Origin: Zanthoxylum bungeanum
Lineage: Eukaryota; Streptophyta; Magnoliopsida; Sapindales; Rutaceae
Length of the DNA stretch: 64,000 bases
Assembly (NCBI GenBank): GCA_019454045.1
Contig: SKCR01029069.1
Span: 54,053-118,052 of the forward strand
Direction of reading: 5' to 3'
Position 1 is the stretch's first letter. Every line of letters starts with the position of its first letter. This document shows, piece after piece, positions 33,803-45,613 of this stretch. Position numbers and translations under genes: made by a program. The notes beneath the pieces were generated by a model. The model was not told where the DNA came from. It saw only the letters and a list, made by a program, of their open reading frames with translations, and searched no databases.

Positions 33803-34268
33803 TAGGGTGGCAATTTGAGTTACGATTCATTTATTCATTCAATTCGATTTAAAGCAAACACAGGTTTGAAAAATGGATTTGCTTAATATATGGGTAAATT
33901 CGATTCGATTCGTTTATTAAACGAATCAAAAAATGAATTTAAGCTCATTTATTCGTTTAGAATTTGTTATATTATATTATTTTCTTTTACTAGTTATTAT
34001 TATTTTTTAATCAAATTACCATAGAAAAAATTAATATTATCGATATTTAGTGATCTATTTTTAGTAAATATATTAATTACGTATTTCATATGTATATATT
34101 TATGAAGAATTAATGTAAAAAAATTATAGTAATTTTTGTTATTGAATAATATGATAATTAAATGATAAATGAATCGAATACGAATCAAATACAAATCCAT
34201 CACATTTTCATTCGATTCGTTTAGGATTTGATATAAATTCGTTTCGTCAATTCATTTTGCCACTCCTA
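33803..34268. mobile_element. hAT-type MITE, copy 1
   Basis: 466 bp with inverted ends (TAGGGTGGCAA... and ...TTTGCCACTCCTA) and an exact 8-bp target duplication GTTTTAAG (33795-33802, 34269-34276), the size made by hAT transposases. It sits in the LINE; removing it and one GTTTTAAG rejoins the LINE. The same family recurs inverted at 52713-53183. No coding capacity. Confidence 0.88.
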
Positions 34269-34875
34269 GTTTTAAGTACATTGGGTTCATCCTCCAAAAG
34301 GATGGAGAAGTCGATCGAGATGTTACGTATATAATTAAATCGGGTTGGAGAAAATGAAGATGTGCGTCTGTAATCTTATGTGATCGCAATATCCCTTTAA
34401 AATTTAAAAGCAAATTTTATAGGACCGTCGTGAGACCTGCAATACTTTATGAAACAGAATGTTAGGTAATAAAACGTCAACATGCCCAAAAGATGAGGGT
34501 AGCTGAAATGAAAATGTTCAGATGAATGTGTGACTCGATTAAGGAAAGACATGATTATAAATGAAGCAATTACTAATTAGAAAGAAATTAGGGGTAGCAT
34601 CGATTAGTGAGAAGATGAGATAAACAAGACTAAGGTGGTTCAAATATATCCAATGTAGGTCTTTAAGTGATCCAGTGAGAAAATAAGAGCAAATGGTGTT
34701 GCCATATGCAAAGCAAGCAAGAGGAATGTCTAAGTCGACATCGACATGGATAGAAACCATAAAAAGAGACTTGAGTTTTATGGATCTTGATGAATTGATG
34801 AATCAATGATATCAAATAGAGCATTATGGCGTCAAAAGATTTATGTAGCCGATCACACATAGTGGGAAAATACTT
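34269..34875 (+). pseudogene. LINE ORF C-terminal part and 3' end
   Basis: Continues after the MITE: a run like FILQKDGEVDRDVT, then RTVVRPAILYETEC, VAEMKMFR, SDPVRK and WRQKIYVADH, as in plant LINE C-termini. Several stops. The region from 34417 is the first unit of a tandem array. Confidence 0.8.
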
Positions 34876-36911
34876 TAATTGGTTATGTCATTTTCACTAA
34901 TAAATCAATAAGTAAATATTTTTAAATGATATATATGCGTATTTATTATAGTATTATTAATTTAATAACTAATCTAATTTATTATTATTAATTATTTCAT
35001 TTAGTTAAAGTAGAGATAAAAATATCAATTATGAAAATGAGATTGATATTCTCACTTCTTATTGGACCGCCGTAAGACCTGTAATGCTTCATGATTAAGG
35101 TAGTTGAAAACATCAACATGCCCAAAAGATTAAGGTGGTTGAAATGAGAATGTTCAGATGAATGTGCGAGTGGACTAGGAAAAATAGAGTTAGAAATGAA
35201 GTAATTAGGAAGAAATTAGAGGTAGCATCGATTGATAAGAAGATGAGAGAAACAATACTAAGGTGGTTTGGACATATCTAACGTAAGCCTTTAAGTGATC
35301 CAGTGAGAAAATGAGAGCAAATGATGTTGTCATATGCGAAGTAAGAAAGAGGAATGTCTAAGTTGACATGGATAAAAATCATAAAAAGAAACCTAAGTTT
35401 TATTAACCTTGATGAATCAATGATATCAGATAGAGTATTATGGCGTCAAAAGTTTATGTAGATGATCATATATAGTGGGAAAATATTTTATGTGATTGGT
35501 TTGGTTATGTCATTTTCATTAATAAATCAATAAGTAAATATTTTTAATTAAAATCTATGTGTATTTATTATAATATTATTAATTTATTAAGTAATGTAAT
35601 TTATTATTAATTATTATTTAATTGAGTTAAAGCATAGATAAAAATATCAATTATGGAAATGAGATTGGCATTCCCACCTTCTTATTGGACAACAGTGATA
35701 CCTGCAGTGCTTTATGAAATAATATGTTTGACAATAAAATATCAACATGCACAAAAGATAAGGGTAGCTGAAATGAGAATGCAAAGATGAATGTGTGAGT
35801 GGACTAGGAAAGACAAGGTTAGAAATGAAGTAATTAGAAAGAAATTTAGGGGTAGCATCGATTGATGAGAAAATGAGAGAAACAAAACTAAGATGGTTTG
35901 GACATATCCAACATAGGCCTTTAAATGATCCAGTGAGAAAATAAGATCAAATGGTATTGCCATATGTGAAGCAAGAAAAGGGAATGTCTAAGTTGACATG
36001 AATATAAATCATAAAAAGAGACCTAAATTTTATGGAGCTTGATGATAAAGCACTATGGCGTCAAAAGATTTATGTAACCGACCCCACATAATAGGAAAAT
36101 GATTTATTTCGTTTGGTTTGATTATGTCATTTTCACTAATAAATCAATAAGTAAATATTTTAAATGAAATATATGTGTATTTATTATAATATTATTAATT
36201 TATTAACTAATGTAATTTATTATTAATTATTATTTCATTGAGTTAAAGTAGAGATAAAAATATCAATTATGGAAATGAGATTGGCATTCCCACATTCTTA
36301 TTGGACCGTCGCGGAATCTGCAATGCTTTATAAAACATCAATATTCCCAAAAGATGAGGGTAGTTGAAATAAGAATACTCAGATGAATGTGTGAATTGAC
36401 TAGGAAAGACATGGTTAAAAAATGAAGTAATTCGAAAGAAATTAGGGTAGCATCGATTGATGAGAATATGAGAAAAACAAGACTAAGGTGGATTGAACAT
36501 ATCCAATGTAAGCCTTTAAGTGATCCATTGAGAAAATGAGATAAAATTGTGGTGCTATCATATGCGAAGCGAGAAATGAGAATGTCTAAGTTGACATGGA
36601 TGGAAACCATCAAAAGATATATAAGTTTTATGGAACTTGATGAATCAATGATATTATATAGAGCACTATGACATCAAAAGATTTAGGTAGCCGACCCCAC
36701 ATAATGGGAAAATTAATATATTTAGTTTGGTTTGATTATGTCATTTTCAGTAATAAATCAATAAGTAAATATTTTAAATGAAATAGATGTGTATTTGTTA
36801 TAATATTATTAATTTATTGACTAATGTAATTTATTAATAATTATTATTTCATTGATTTAAAGTAGAGATAAATTTATCAATTATGGAAATGAGATTAGCA
36901 TTCCCACTTTC
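34417..36911 (+). repeat. Four tandem copies of a LINE 3' end plus AT-rich spacer
   Basis: Units begin at about 34417, 35059, 35682 and 36298, and the fourth ends at about 36911 (lengths 642, 623, 616, 614). Each carries about 430 bp of the LINE C-terminal coding region (landmarks TCCAGTGAGAAAAT, GGAATGTCTAAG, TGGCGTCAAAAG) and about 190 bp of AT-rich DNA ending 'ggcattcccac-cttattgg'. Units differ by many substitutions and small indels, so the expansion is not recent. Confidence 0.85.
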
Positions 36912-36950
36912 TTATTGGAATGGTACATACGCCAGTGATACTATATTTTA

Positions 36951-37633
36951 GGGATGACAGAAATCCTCAAGGGGATAGGGACTCTTGGGGGCTTTGCTCA
37001 ATTGGGGGAGGGGATCGGTGATCAAAAATTGAAAAAAAAAATTAATGTTGGGGACAAAATGGAGAAAGTTGAATACTCATTTTTTATTCATGAAAGAAAT
37101 GAGGATCATGTAAAATATTCATCCCCTTATTTATTTTTAAAAATTCAATAAATATATTCAAATTACTATTTACAAATTTATATAAATGTAAAAAAACAAG
37201 TATCTTAATATTCATAGAAATATATAAATCATAGATAATACAATGACTTAAATGAAATAATTGTAATGAGCGATTCATCTTTTCAGTAAGTCCCGGACCA
37301 AACAAAAAGACAGAAAACATGAATTTCAATCTCTACTATATATTATGATTTATATAATATATAATGTATATTATTAATTTTTTTTTTGAATATGTATGTT
37401 TTATTTTTGGATAATATAATAGTTATATCAATATATTTTTAAATGACTTAAATTTATTTTAAGAAAAAAATGTATATTATTCAGGGATCGGAGGCCCTCG
37501 GAAATCTTTTTTAATTATTCGGGGATCATTATCCCCTCCACTGAAATAATTACGAGGGGACAAGAATATTTAAAGATTGTCAGAAATAGGTAGGAGAAAA
37601 TCGATCTCACCCCTCCTCATTGTCATCCATACC
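36951..37633. mobile_element. MITE-like element (hAT type possible)
   Basis: About 683 bp. The left end GGGATGACAGAAATCC and the right end ...ATTGTCATCCATACC are partly inverted. The flanks share TATTTTA (7 bp, or 8 with one mismatch). Internal runs such as 'ggaggggatcgg' and 'gggatcggaggccc' repeat in inverted form. Boundaries are approximate. Confidence 0.45.
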
Positions 37634-37810
37634 TATTTTACATTCCTAAAATAGAATGTATTACACCATTTTCATTCTAAATATGATAAGTAAAAAAATG
37701 TAAAATTAACACTTTAGAATCATTTCTTATTAAGATACTTCGTCTAATTCGTAATTATAAAGACACCATAAAATTTCAAAACATGAAATTAACAAAATTA
37801 GCCAAAAAAA

Positions 37811-39850
37811 GATTTGTCATTTACCAATATGAGCCATAATATTTGCGTTTTTCCAAAATATTCAACTTCTCCGAAGTAGATATCTCAGAATCCATTTTAT
37901 CCGAAGTCTACCATGTGTTCTTCGAAGTTTTAATTTTTTTTATTTTTTTATTTGAAACTTTGGAGATCCGAAGAATTGACTTCGGATCTCTGAAGTCTTT
38001 AGAAAATCTGAAGTCAATTTTTCGGATCTCCGAAGTTTTTATTTTTTTTATTTTTGTTTAATTATTTGTTTATTTGTTTACAATATATATGATTTGTAGT
38101 TTGTTTTTATACAATATAATATATGATTTGTATTTTTTTCCTTTTTGGGACTTATATGTAAAAATCACATCTATAAATAAAATAAAAATGGTTAACTATA
38201 CATCAAAATGAAAATAATATATGAAACTACACATCATCAAATTTAATATCAATTAGTATATCATCAAGCTCAAGATCCCTCTCAGCTGATATCCTCATCT
38301 GAAGATCTAACGTCTTATATAATGTACACTTCATTCCTTTATGTCGATCCTCCATTCCCTTATACTGATCCTCCATTCCTTTATGTTGATCCATCCTCTG
38401 CAGGCGATCATACATAGTCTTGTATCGATCCTCGTCCGAGCCTCCTCTATCAAAATGACGCGATCACGTAATAAAGTGACTATAGGATCACCACCAGCTA
38501 CATGATAAGAAGTGAGAGATGGACCAGCGCCATCTGAGCGAGGGGGAGGATGAGGAGGATCAACTTGTGAAGACTGGTTCTACGTAGCACGACGACCTAT
38601 CAAACAAACAAAATAAAAGAATTAAATGAATGAATGATCGTTGGATGCTCGAAGGAGGCCATCTCATCATCCAAATTGAGCTCGAAATGATGCAATAGTC
38701 GGGTGATAACCATGCCATATGGAATGTCTGTCTTACTATGGCAATTAACTTGAACCAATGCCTTATAATAAAAGCTTTTATATCCACCATATGGCTCTGC
38801 AGAAACAAAATAAATTTTTAGGATTTGTCTAGTATATTATATAAATTAATTAATTAATATAATATTTTCTTACCTCAATTATGCAGTCTAGCAAGACGAT
38901 GTCTAAAATATTGACCTCGTTGGAGTGACCGATACGTGGCACGATGATCAACTGAATGATATTTTTTGTAGGCCGAATGCTTAGCTTGATGTGCCTCCGG
39001 TTCAACCATTATAAAACAAGGAGTGCTCATGTTCTGTGAGCCTCGGTCCCACCATCTTACATATGTCAGCTCTCTGATCAAGCCATGTTTTGTACTGTTA
39101 GCCATTATGATGGCCAAACTGCATATTCTCCACAATCGGACACCCCAAGACCTCACATATCAGGTTGGACGTAATATCCAATCTTCGTCTGAACAACCAA
39201 GTAGAAAACTGAAATGGGTGCCTCCGGAGCGATTCTCGGTCGATGTTATTAATGAATATTTGACATAATCGATCATACATTAGGGCATCTAAAGTAAAAA
39301 TGATGTCTCACCTTATCTCGCGCAATAGGTCAATTTGTCCATACCCGACAATATCTTATATATCTACTGCATGTACCCTAACAATAAGACGTGTTCTCCA
39401 AATATTATGGTATCGATTGAATGCTTCTTTGTCGGGGAAGTAACAAAGAACAAGACCAGCCATTAACTTCGAAAAATAGGTCGAAAATCTTAGGAACTTC
39501 GGAGAAAACTTCGAAAATCTTAAAGAAATTCAGATAAAATTTCGGAGACAACTTCAGATATCTTAAGAAATAACGGATAACTCAGAGATTTTTTATTGTA
39601 TTATGTTCACTTCGGAGACCTCGGCTATTTATATTTTAGAAACTTCATAGATCCGAAGAATTGACTTCGAATCCCTTAAAGATTTCGAAGATCTAAAGTC
39701 AATTATTTCTTTCTCCAAAGTTTCAAATAAATAAAAATTAAAAAAATTAGGGTAGATTTTGAAGAAGATGGATTCTCCGAAATCTCCTTCAGAAAAATTG
39801 GATATTTTGATAAAATATAAACATTGCAATTCATTTTGACAAATAATTAA
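37811..39850. mobile_element. 2-kb element with inverted ends of about 200 bp (MULE-like?)
   Basis: The segment 37811-38040 reappears inverted at 39610-39850. Shared landmarks include 'tttgaaactttggag', 'gaagtcaat', 'gatccgaagaattgac' and 'gatttgtca' at the outer edge. Identity is moderate (perhaps 75-80%). Between them is a decayed protein-coding region (next entry). Long terminal inverted repeats suggest a Mutator-like element, but I could not identify a 9-bp target duplication. Confidence 0.55.
38227..39290 (-). pseudogene. Decayed 'putative plant transposon protein'-like gene
   Basis: Minus strand, read in pieces: a start MYDRLCQIFINNID (39280), then RRRLDITSNLICEVLGCPIV, then after frame changes SKTDIPYGMVITRLLHHFEL near 38700, and a hydrophilic tail with a repeated (Q/R)xKGMED unit at 38300-38400. 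The LDIT-x-LICEVLG and DIPYGM-x-x-TRLLxHF motifs resemble the plant transposon protein family often seen as orphan genes in plant genomes. Several frameshifts and a possible intron near 38830-38880. No catalytic motif recognised. It lies inside the inverted-repeat element, which may be its carrier. Confidence 0.5.
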
Positions 39851-40700
39851 ATCCTACATATTATACATAGTACATATTAATGGAGGAAAAAACCATTCTT
39901 ATTATTAAAAAAAAAAATTGAAATGGATGTGTCAAACTGGCAATAATGACAGAAGCATAGACAAACTTCAAAGTCATAAATACGAAAATCTGGTTTGTGA
40001 TAATTAAAGTCATGAACAAATTGATTGGACCAAATGGATAGCTTTTTCAAAATCTCCATGTAAGTGATTATTTTCATTTAATTTCTTTTGAATTTGGATA
40101 GTAAATTTTATGATTTGATGGATGGATGATGACACATTAAACATTTACTTTTACTATGCATACGTAAATCAAGTTCCACTTTTTCATCATTGTCACTGTT
40201 CCAAAGCCTGCCCTTAATCATTTCCCATAGTTTATTTTCTTTAAATTAAAATTAAAGTAGCAAATTTTACAAGTTTCATCCTCCTCTTTATCAACATACA
40301 CTTAAATTCAAACTACGTCAAAATACAATTTTGAAATTTGTCCAATCCTTCAACTCTTTAGGTCAAAATTCAAAAAAAATAAAGAATAAATTTTAAACTC
40401 TTCATAAACTTTTACTGTGAGAGAGGTTAAAAACTTAAAGACAATTTGCAGGGAAAAAAAATGGAAATAAATCGGTTGGAGCATCTAAAAGATCGTCTTA
40501 ATACAATAATATATGACATATAGAATTATATTAAATATAAATATATAATTACAATTTTTTATATTCACATACTATGATATTATGTTGTTGAAAATAGTTT
40601 CAATGTAAAATACTGATATTATGTGATAAATTTAATTACAGTTATGTTATCATTACTATTTTTTAATATTTAAATATAATGTGATAATATATTATTAAGT
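39851..40700. other. AT-rich intergenic DNA
   Basis: No gene or repeat recognised. AT-rich, with A/T runs near 39905, upstream of the remorin promoter. Confidence 0.5.
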
Positions 40701-41144
40701 TGTTATGTGTATACGTAATACCACGTGTCCAACATAGATTTAGCCAAGTAAGAATGGGACCACTGAACCGGCGGTCAAAGGAGATGACGTGGGAAGATCA
40801 GAGAGGGGTTACTGTAACTATTGGGAGTACAAAAATGAAAGAGAAGTTAAATAAAATTTATTTATTACAAAAACAGTGGTCACTTTCTAACTCTGTCGTG
40901 TAACTCAACTTGAGCGAGATGATAAATATATCCGAAATATAATGTACTATCTCGTCGTTACATGTAACACTCAAAAACAGAAGCCTTGATTCAGTAGTTT
41001 TGAGCTTCCAATAAAATAAAATAAATAAGCGTTCAGCCTTCTCTTTCTTAGCTTCTTTCATCTTTCTGGGTCTTTTGGCTCTTTGCTCAGCTTCATTTTT
41101 CACATAGAGATAAGGTACAGTCAGTTCTTGAGTTCAGAGATCTA
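40700..41144 (+). promoter_or_regulatory. Remorin promoter and 5'UTR region
   Basis: CACGTG G-box at 40722-40727, TGACGTGG near 40786, and an AATAAAATAAAATAAATAAG run near 41010-41030 followed by a C/T-rich stretch (41037-41100) typical of plant transcription starts. The transcription start itself cannot be fixed. Confidence 0.4.
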
Positions 41145-44098
41145 ATGGAGTACGAGAGGATTCACAAACTTCAGGTAACCCACTGAAGCAGAAGCATAAT
41201 TGAAATCCCACCGCTTAGTTTTTTCTTTTTTCTTTTTTCTTTTTTCTTTTTTTGGCCCCTTGGCTTTCTGGGTTTCTTTATAACATACTGGTGCTTTCAC
41301 TGGGGTAGCAATTTTGTTTCCTCCTCCATTTTGAGTTTTTTTAGAGTTTGTTTGTTAAATTTAAATACAGTGGCATGTTAAATTTGCAAATTTGATGATG
41401 TAATTATTGAGTTTGTATTGGTTTCAATAAAAATCTCACCAAGTCTTTAACCTTTTCTTTTTTGGTCATAATTTATGGCTTTAATTTTATTTTATTTTTT
41501 AAAAAAAAAAATTATGGCTTGATTGCTGCAGACTGGTATAATCTCTCCAAGTAAGCTAAGGATGAAGCTGATTGGGCCCCATCATAATAGAAAAAAGGAT
41601 GGATCAAACAGTAACTCTGCAAGGACATCTCCTTCCAAGCTCGACGATTCTGAGTTTGTCAATAACAGCTTATTAGCCTCCAATAATGGAGATTTTGACC
41701 ATGAAGGTCAGTTTCAAATTGATTTTTAAGTATTGTTTGCTTTAACTGCTTTCTCGCGGAAACAGTCTTTTTGCAAATAAGTAGCGGTAAGTTGTGGGAA
41801 GCCTCATATACCAGACTATCATTTTTGTTTGCTTTTAGTGCTTTCAAAATTAATTGAGGTATTTGGATTTAGTATTGAGTTGAGTTATTAAGTTTTTTAT
41901 AATCTTCTGTCACGTGAACGATTGAGATTCAATTACATATAAGACAATTTTATAAAAAAAAAAAAATCACTTCTGAATCCAAGTCCTTAGTTGAGATAAC
42001 TTTGTAACTGCTGTATTTTAGTGTGTTAGGATCTTTTGAGCTGAACAGAGTATATTGATTTAGACATTTCCTTGTAGTTGCAGCTCCAAGTTTAGAAGTT
42101 GCATCTGAGAAAGGAGGGAGCGAAGTAGTTTTGGGCGACAGCCAAGGTGAACACACTTCTTTCCAGCCGAGGGATAACACTGATATGGGTCGAGTTAAAA
42201 TGCAGCAACTGTCAAAGGGTGATGGTGGTAATTTGAGTGCAATTCACCCAATGAGAATGTATGAAGATGAGTATCTTGATTACGATAGTAATGCTAGTTC
42301 CTCTAGCTTCGAGTTTCATAAAGGGGAAAGATCAATGCAGAATCACATGGCAAGATCATTCTCAAGACCTATGCCGTCAAAGTGGAATGATGCTGAAAAA
42401 TGGATAATGAATAGGCAAACTGTACAAGCTAATTATTCTAAGAAAAATGCTTCACACCACCAAGCTAATAGGCTGCCAGCAACTAATATGGTGAGAGTTG
42501 TTCCTGAGTATGTGACGTATGATCATAAGCCATCAGTTGTCCGGGCAGCTGATACCAAGCGGGTAGATTTCTGCCAAACCGCATCACATGCTTTTGAGAA
42601 GTTCTCTTTTGTTCCTTCTGGGACTCATCAAGCACATGGTGGTAATGCATTAACTGATGCGTGCACTCAGAGTAAGGATTCGGAGGAAGTGGGTCAAACA
42701 GAGTTAACTTGTACGAAAGGTTCATCAGGTAAACTTGGGACCCGAACAAAATTTGCATGATTCTTGATTATTGCCCTCTATGAGCTTCGACTTCAATAGC
42801 TAGGAATCAGGAAAATTGATTGTTTCCTGAATCATATTTGGACACCATTTAATTTTAACGTCAAAAACATATTTCTTGCTTTCTTCAAGATAAAATGATC
42901 TAAAAGTGCTGAGGATAGGTTATAATTCTTTCCAGAAATTTAGTATATGTTGATTATTCGAATGATTCGTTTTCCTTTCACAATCTGTTCTTGCTGAGTA
43001 TGCACTCTGAAATGTATGTTGTGCAAATCCTATTTGATTGTCTTGGTCTGCAAAAAAGCAGCATTTCCATATTTTTTTAATGTCAATTGATTTTTCTGAA
43101 TATATGATTTTATGATGCAGTTGTTCCTGCCATAAGATCAGTCTGTATGAGAGACATGGGAACGGAAATGACCCCAGTGGCAAGTCAAGAGCCTTCAAGG
43201 ACCGCCACGCCTGTTGGGGCAACTACTCCACTCCGAAGCCCAACTTCTTCAATTCCATCAACTCCTAGGGGACAGGTGCCAGCATCCACTCCGATGGAGC
43301 AAACTAGAGATGATGAATTACAGCAGCCAGTGGAAAACAGCAAAAGGGATTTGTCAGAGCAAGAAATAAAGGAAAAGACAAGGAGAGAAATTGTGGCTCT
43401 TGGTGTCCAACTTGGCAAGAGGAACATTGCTGTTTGGGCTAGTAAAGATGACATAGGAAAGAAGAGCTCTTCTGTTGAGAATGCTGATATGGAGGAGCTT
43501 GAACGGGTAGAATTTGAAAAACGTGCCGCCGCATGGGAGGAAGCTGAAAAATCTAAACACACAGCAAGGTTTCATTTCTAAACCCCACATTGTTTAGCTT
43601 AATTCAAAGCAATATTGCTGGAGGAACCAACATCTGGACTTACTTTCTGCTGTAATTCCCATCTTAATTTGACATAATTGTATCTACTATTCAGATTTAA
43701 ACGTGAAGAAATCAAAATCCAAGCATGGGAAAGTCGGCGGAAAGCAAAACTGGAAGCAGAAATGCGGAGAATAGAGGTAGTTCAAAGTCCACATTCACTG
43801 TCAATATCTAGTCAAGAAATTACTATACCTATCCATTATATAGTGATGAAATAGATCAAAAAATTTGTTAAAATCCATGCAACTCTTTCAGGCTGAAGTT
43901 GAACAAATGAGAGCACAAGCTGAAGCAAAGATGGTGAAAAAGATTGCAATGGCAAGGCAAAGATCAGAAGAAAAACGTGCAGCAGCCGAAGCAAGAAAAA
44001 ACCGAGATGCAGAAAGAACCTCAGCGCAAGCAGAATGTATTCGCCAAACAGGACGGATGCCAAAGTCCCATTTCACCTGCTGTGGTTGGTTGTCATGA
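41145..44098 (+). CDS. Remorin family protein (long-type, AT1G30320/AT2G02170-like)
   Basis: Six exons: 41145-41174, 41532-41706, 42084-42728, 43121-43568, 43695-43776, 43892-44098. All introns are GT-AG and the phases close to give 528 residues. The N-terminus (MEYERIHKLQ, then TGIISPSKLRMKL) and the middle (VRDMG-type run RSVCMRDMGTEMTPVASQEP, TPxRSPTSS) match the long remorins. Exons 4-6 hold the Remorin_C domain, a coiled coil with EMRRIE and KKIAMARQRSEEKRAAAEARK. The C-terminus FTCCGWLS supplies the paired cysteines that anchor remorins to the plasma membrane, where they mark nanodomains. Exon 1 encodes only ten residues, a feature an ORF search would miss. It faces the ARF gene tail to tail. 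Assigned by similarity; no function tested. Confidence 0.92.
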
Positions 44099-45613
44099 AA
44101 AAGAAAAAGCTCATCAACCCCATTGAGCATCAAGCGGTATCTTTTCTACTCTCAATCAGCAACCAAGTGTCTGTTGTTGCTTACGTTGATGAGTCCTGTA
44201 TTATTATTAATGAAATGTGCACATTTTGCAAACTTCAATGGTGCATATTTTTTTCATCAAGTATATATTTTTTTCTTTGATGATGAATATAGTGAGATAT
44301 TATACATAAGCTGTCAAAAGATGTACAAGTAGGTTTCCTATTTGTCAATGCTTCAGTCTTAGCATATTAGGTCATTCCGTTTATGTCCAGAATTGTTTAA
44401 GTTCAGAATGAGTGGTTTAGCAGTGGTTTCAAAAAGATTTATTAAATGAAACTAAGCTATTCATTTAAAATATTTCAACACAACCCAAATATCAAGCCCA
44501 TATTGGATGGTGTTTGTAAAGATTATACAGATTTTGGAGAGGTGGGAGGAAGAAAATATTTAAATGTGTCTCGCATGTGTTGGCTACCGACATCTGGCAT
44601 TCGGAAAGTCCCTTTCCAATTTGGTATTCACTTGTCTTGAAATTAAAAATCATCCTGAATCTTGAATTAAATAGTTCAGAATCATGAATTTTGATTGAAA
44701 TTCAGAAATTTTTAGCTAAATTTTGGGATTCATGGTGATTTTTTGTCACGAATCTCAACCCAAATCCTGTGTAATTTTTATTTGAGATGATTTTTTATTC
44801 CGAATCTCATACTAAATAGTAGATTATCTCAATTTCCTATCTAAGATTTAGAATTTTCTGTAAACCCCACCGACATCAATGGGGCCTACTGTTTTAAGGC
44901 CACTTTTGTACATTTACTGGAAATGATTCGAAAATGACAATTCTGAGAAATTAAACTGTATATTCCTCCCTCAGACCAAAAATCTCTCTGAAAACTCCCA
45001 CTTAATCTAAAACAGGTCAAGATAAACAAAAAATGCAGAGAACTAAACAAGTATGAGACCACTTGGACCATCATGGCAGTGGTGACAAACATGATTTTAA
45101 GTGACAGTAAAAAGTGGGGTTATGTTCATTTTGCCAAAACTAAGAACACAAGCTAAGTCTTGGATCTTTTGGCATGAATATTGTTTAAGAAAGAGCTTCT
45201 TCTTTATTTTTTTCCCAATTGCTATCATAGAGACAAATCACATGGCACTAGAATCACTAGAAACGTTTCCATCACTTGTCTACTCCCAATTTCAAAATCT
45301 CTGTCCACATTAAAACTACGTAAGCATGCAAACCTTAAGGAAGCTCATTATAAATCAATAGCTACTTATAATAAATAAAGGGAAAACAGCTATCATCACA
45401 AAATAAGTCTCCTGATAAATATTGATTTTGCATATTTCATAGCAGCTAATTGAGAAAATATATCTTATATATTAGCTACTAATTGAGAAAATATATCTTA
45501 TAATTACAGTATTAGCTTACATATCAACTTTAAGCTAGAAGAAGCTAGCCTCTCACTAACCTTACGTGGATTAAAACAGATGCTTATCTTAACTGGTTAA
45601 ATTGATCAGATAT
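44099..45613. other. Intergenic region between convergent genes
   Basis: Holds the 3'UTRs of both neighbours. A 34-bp AT-rich direct repeat (attgagaaaatatatctta) occurs twice at 45451-45505. Nothing else recognised. Confidence 0.5.
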
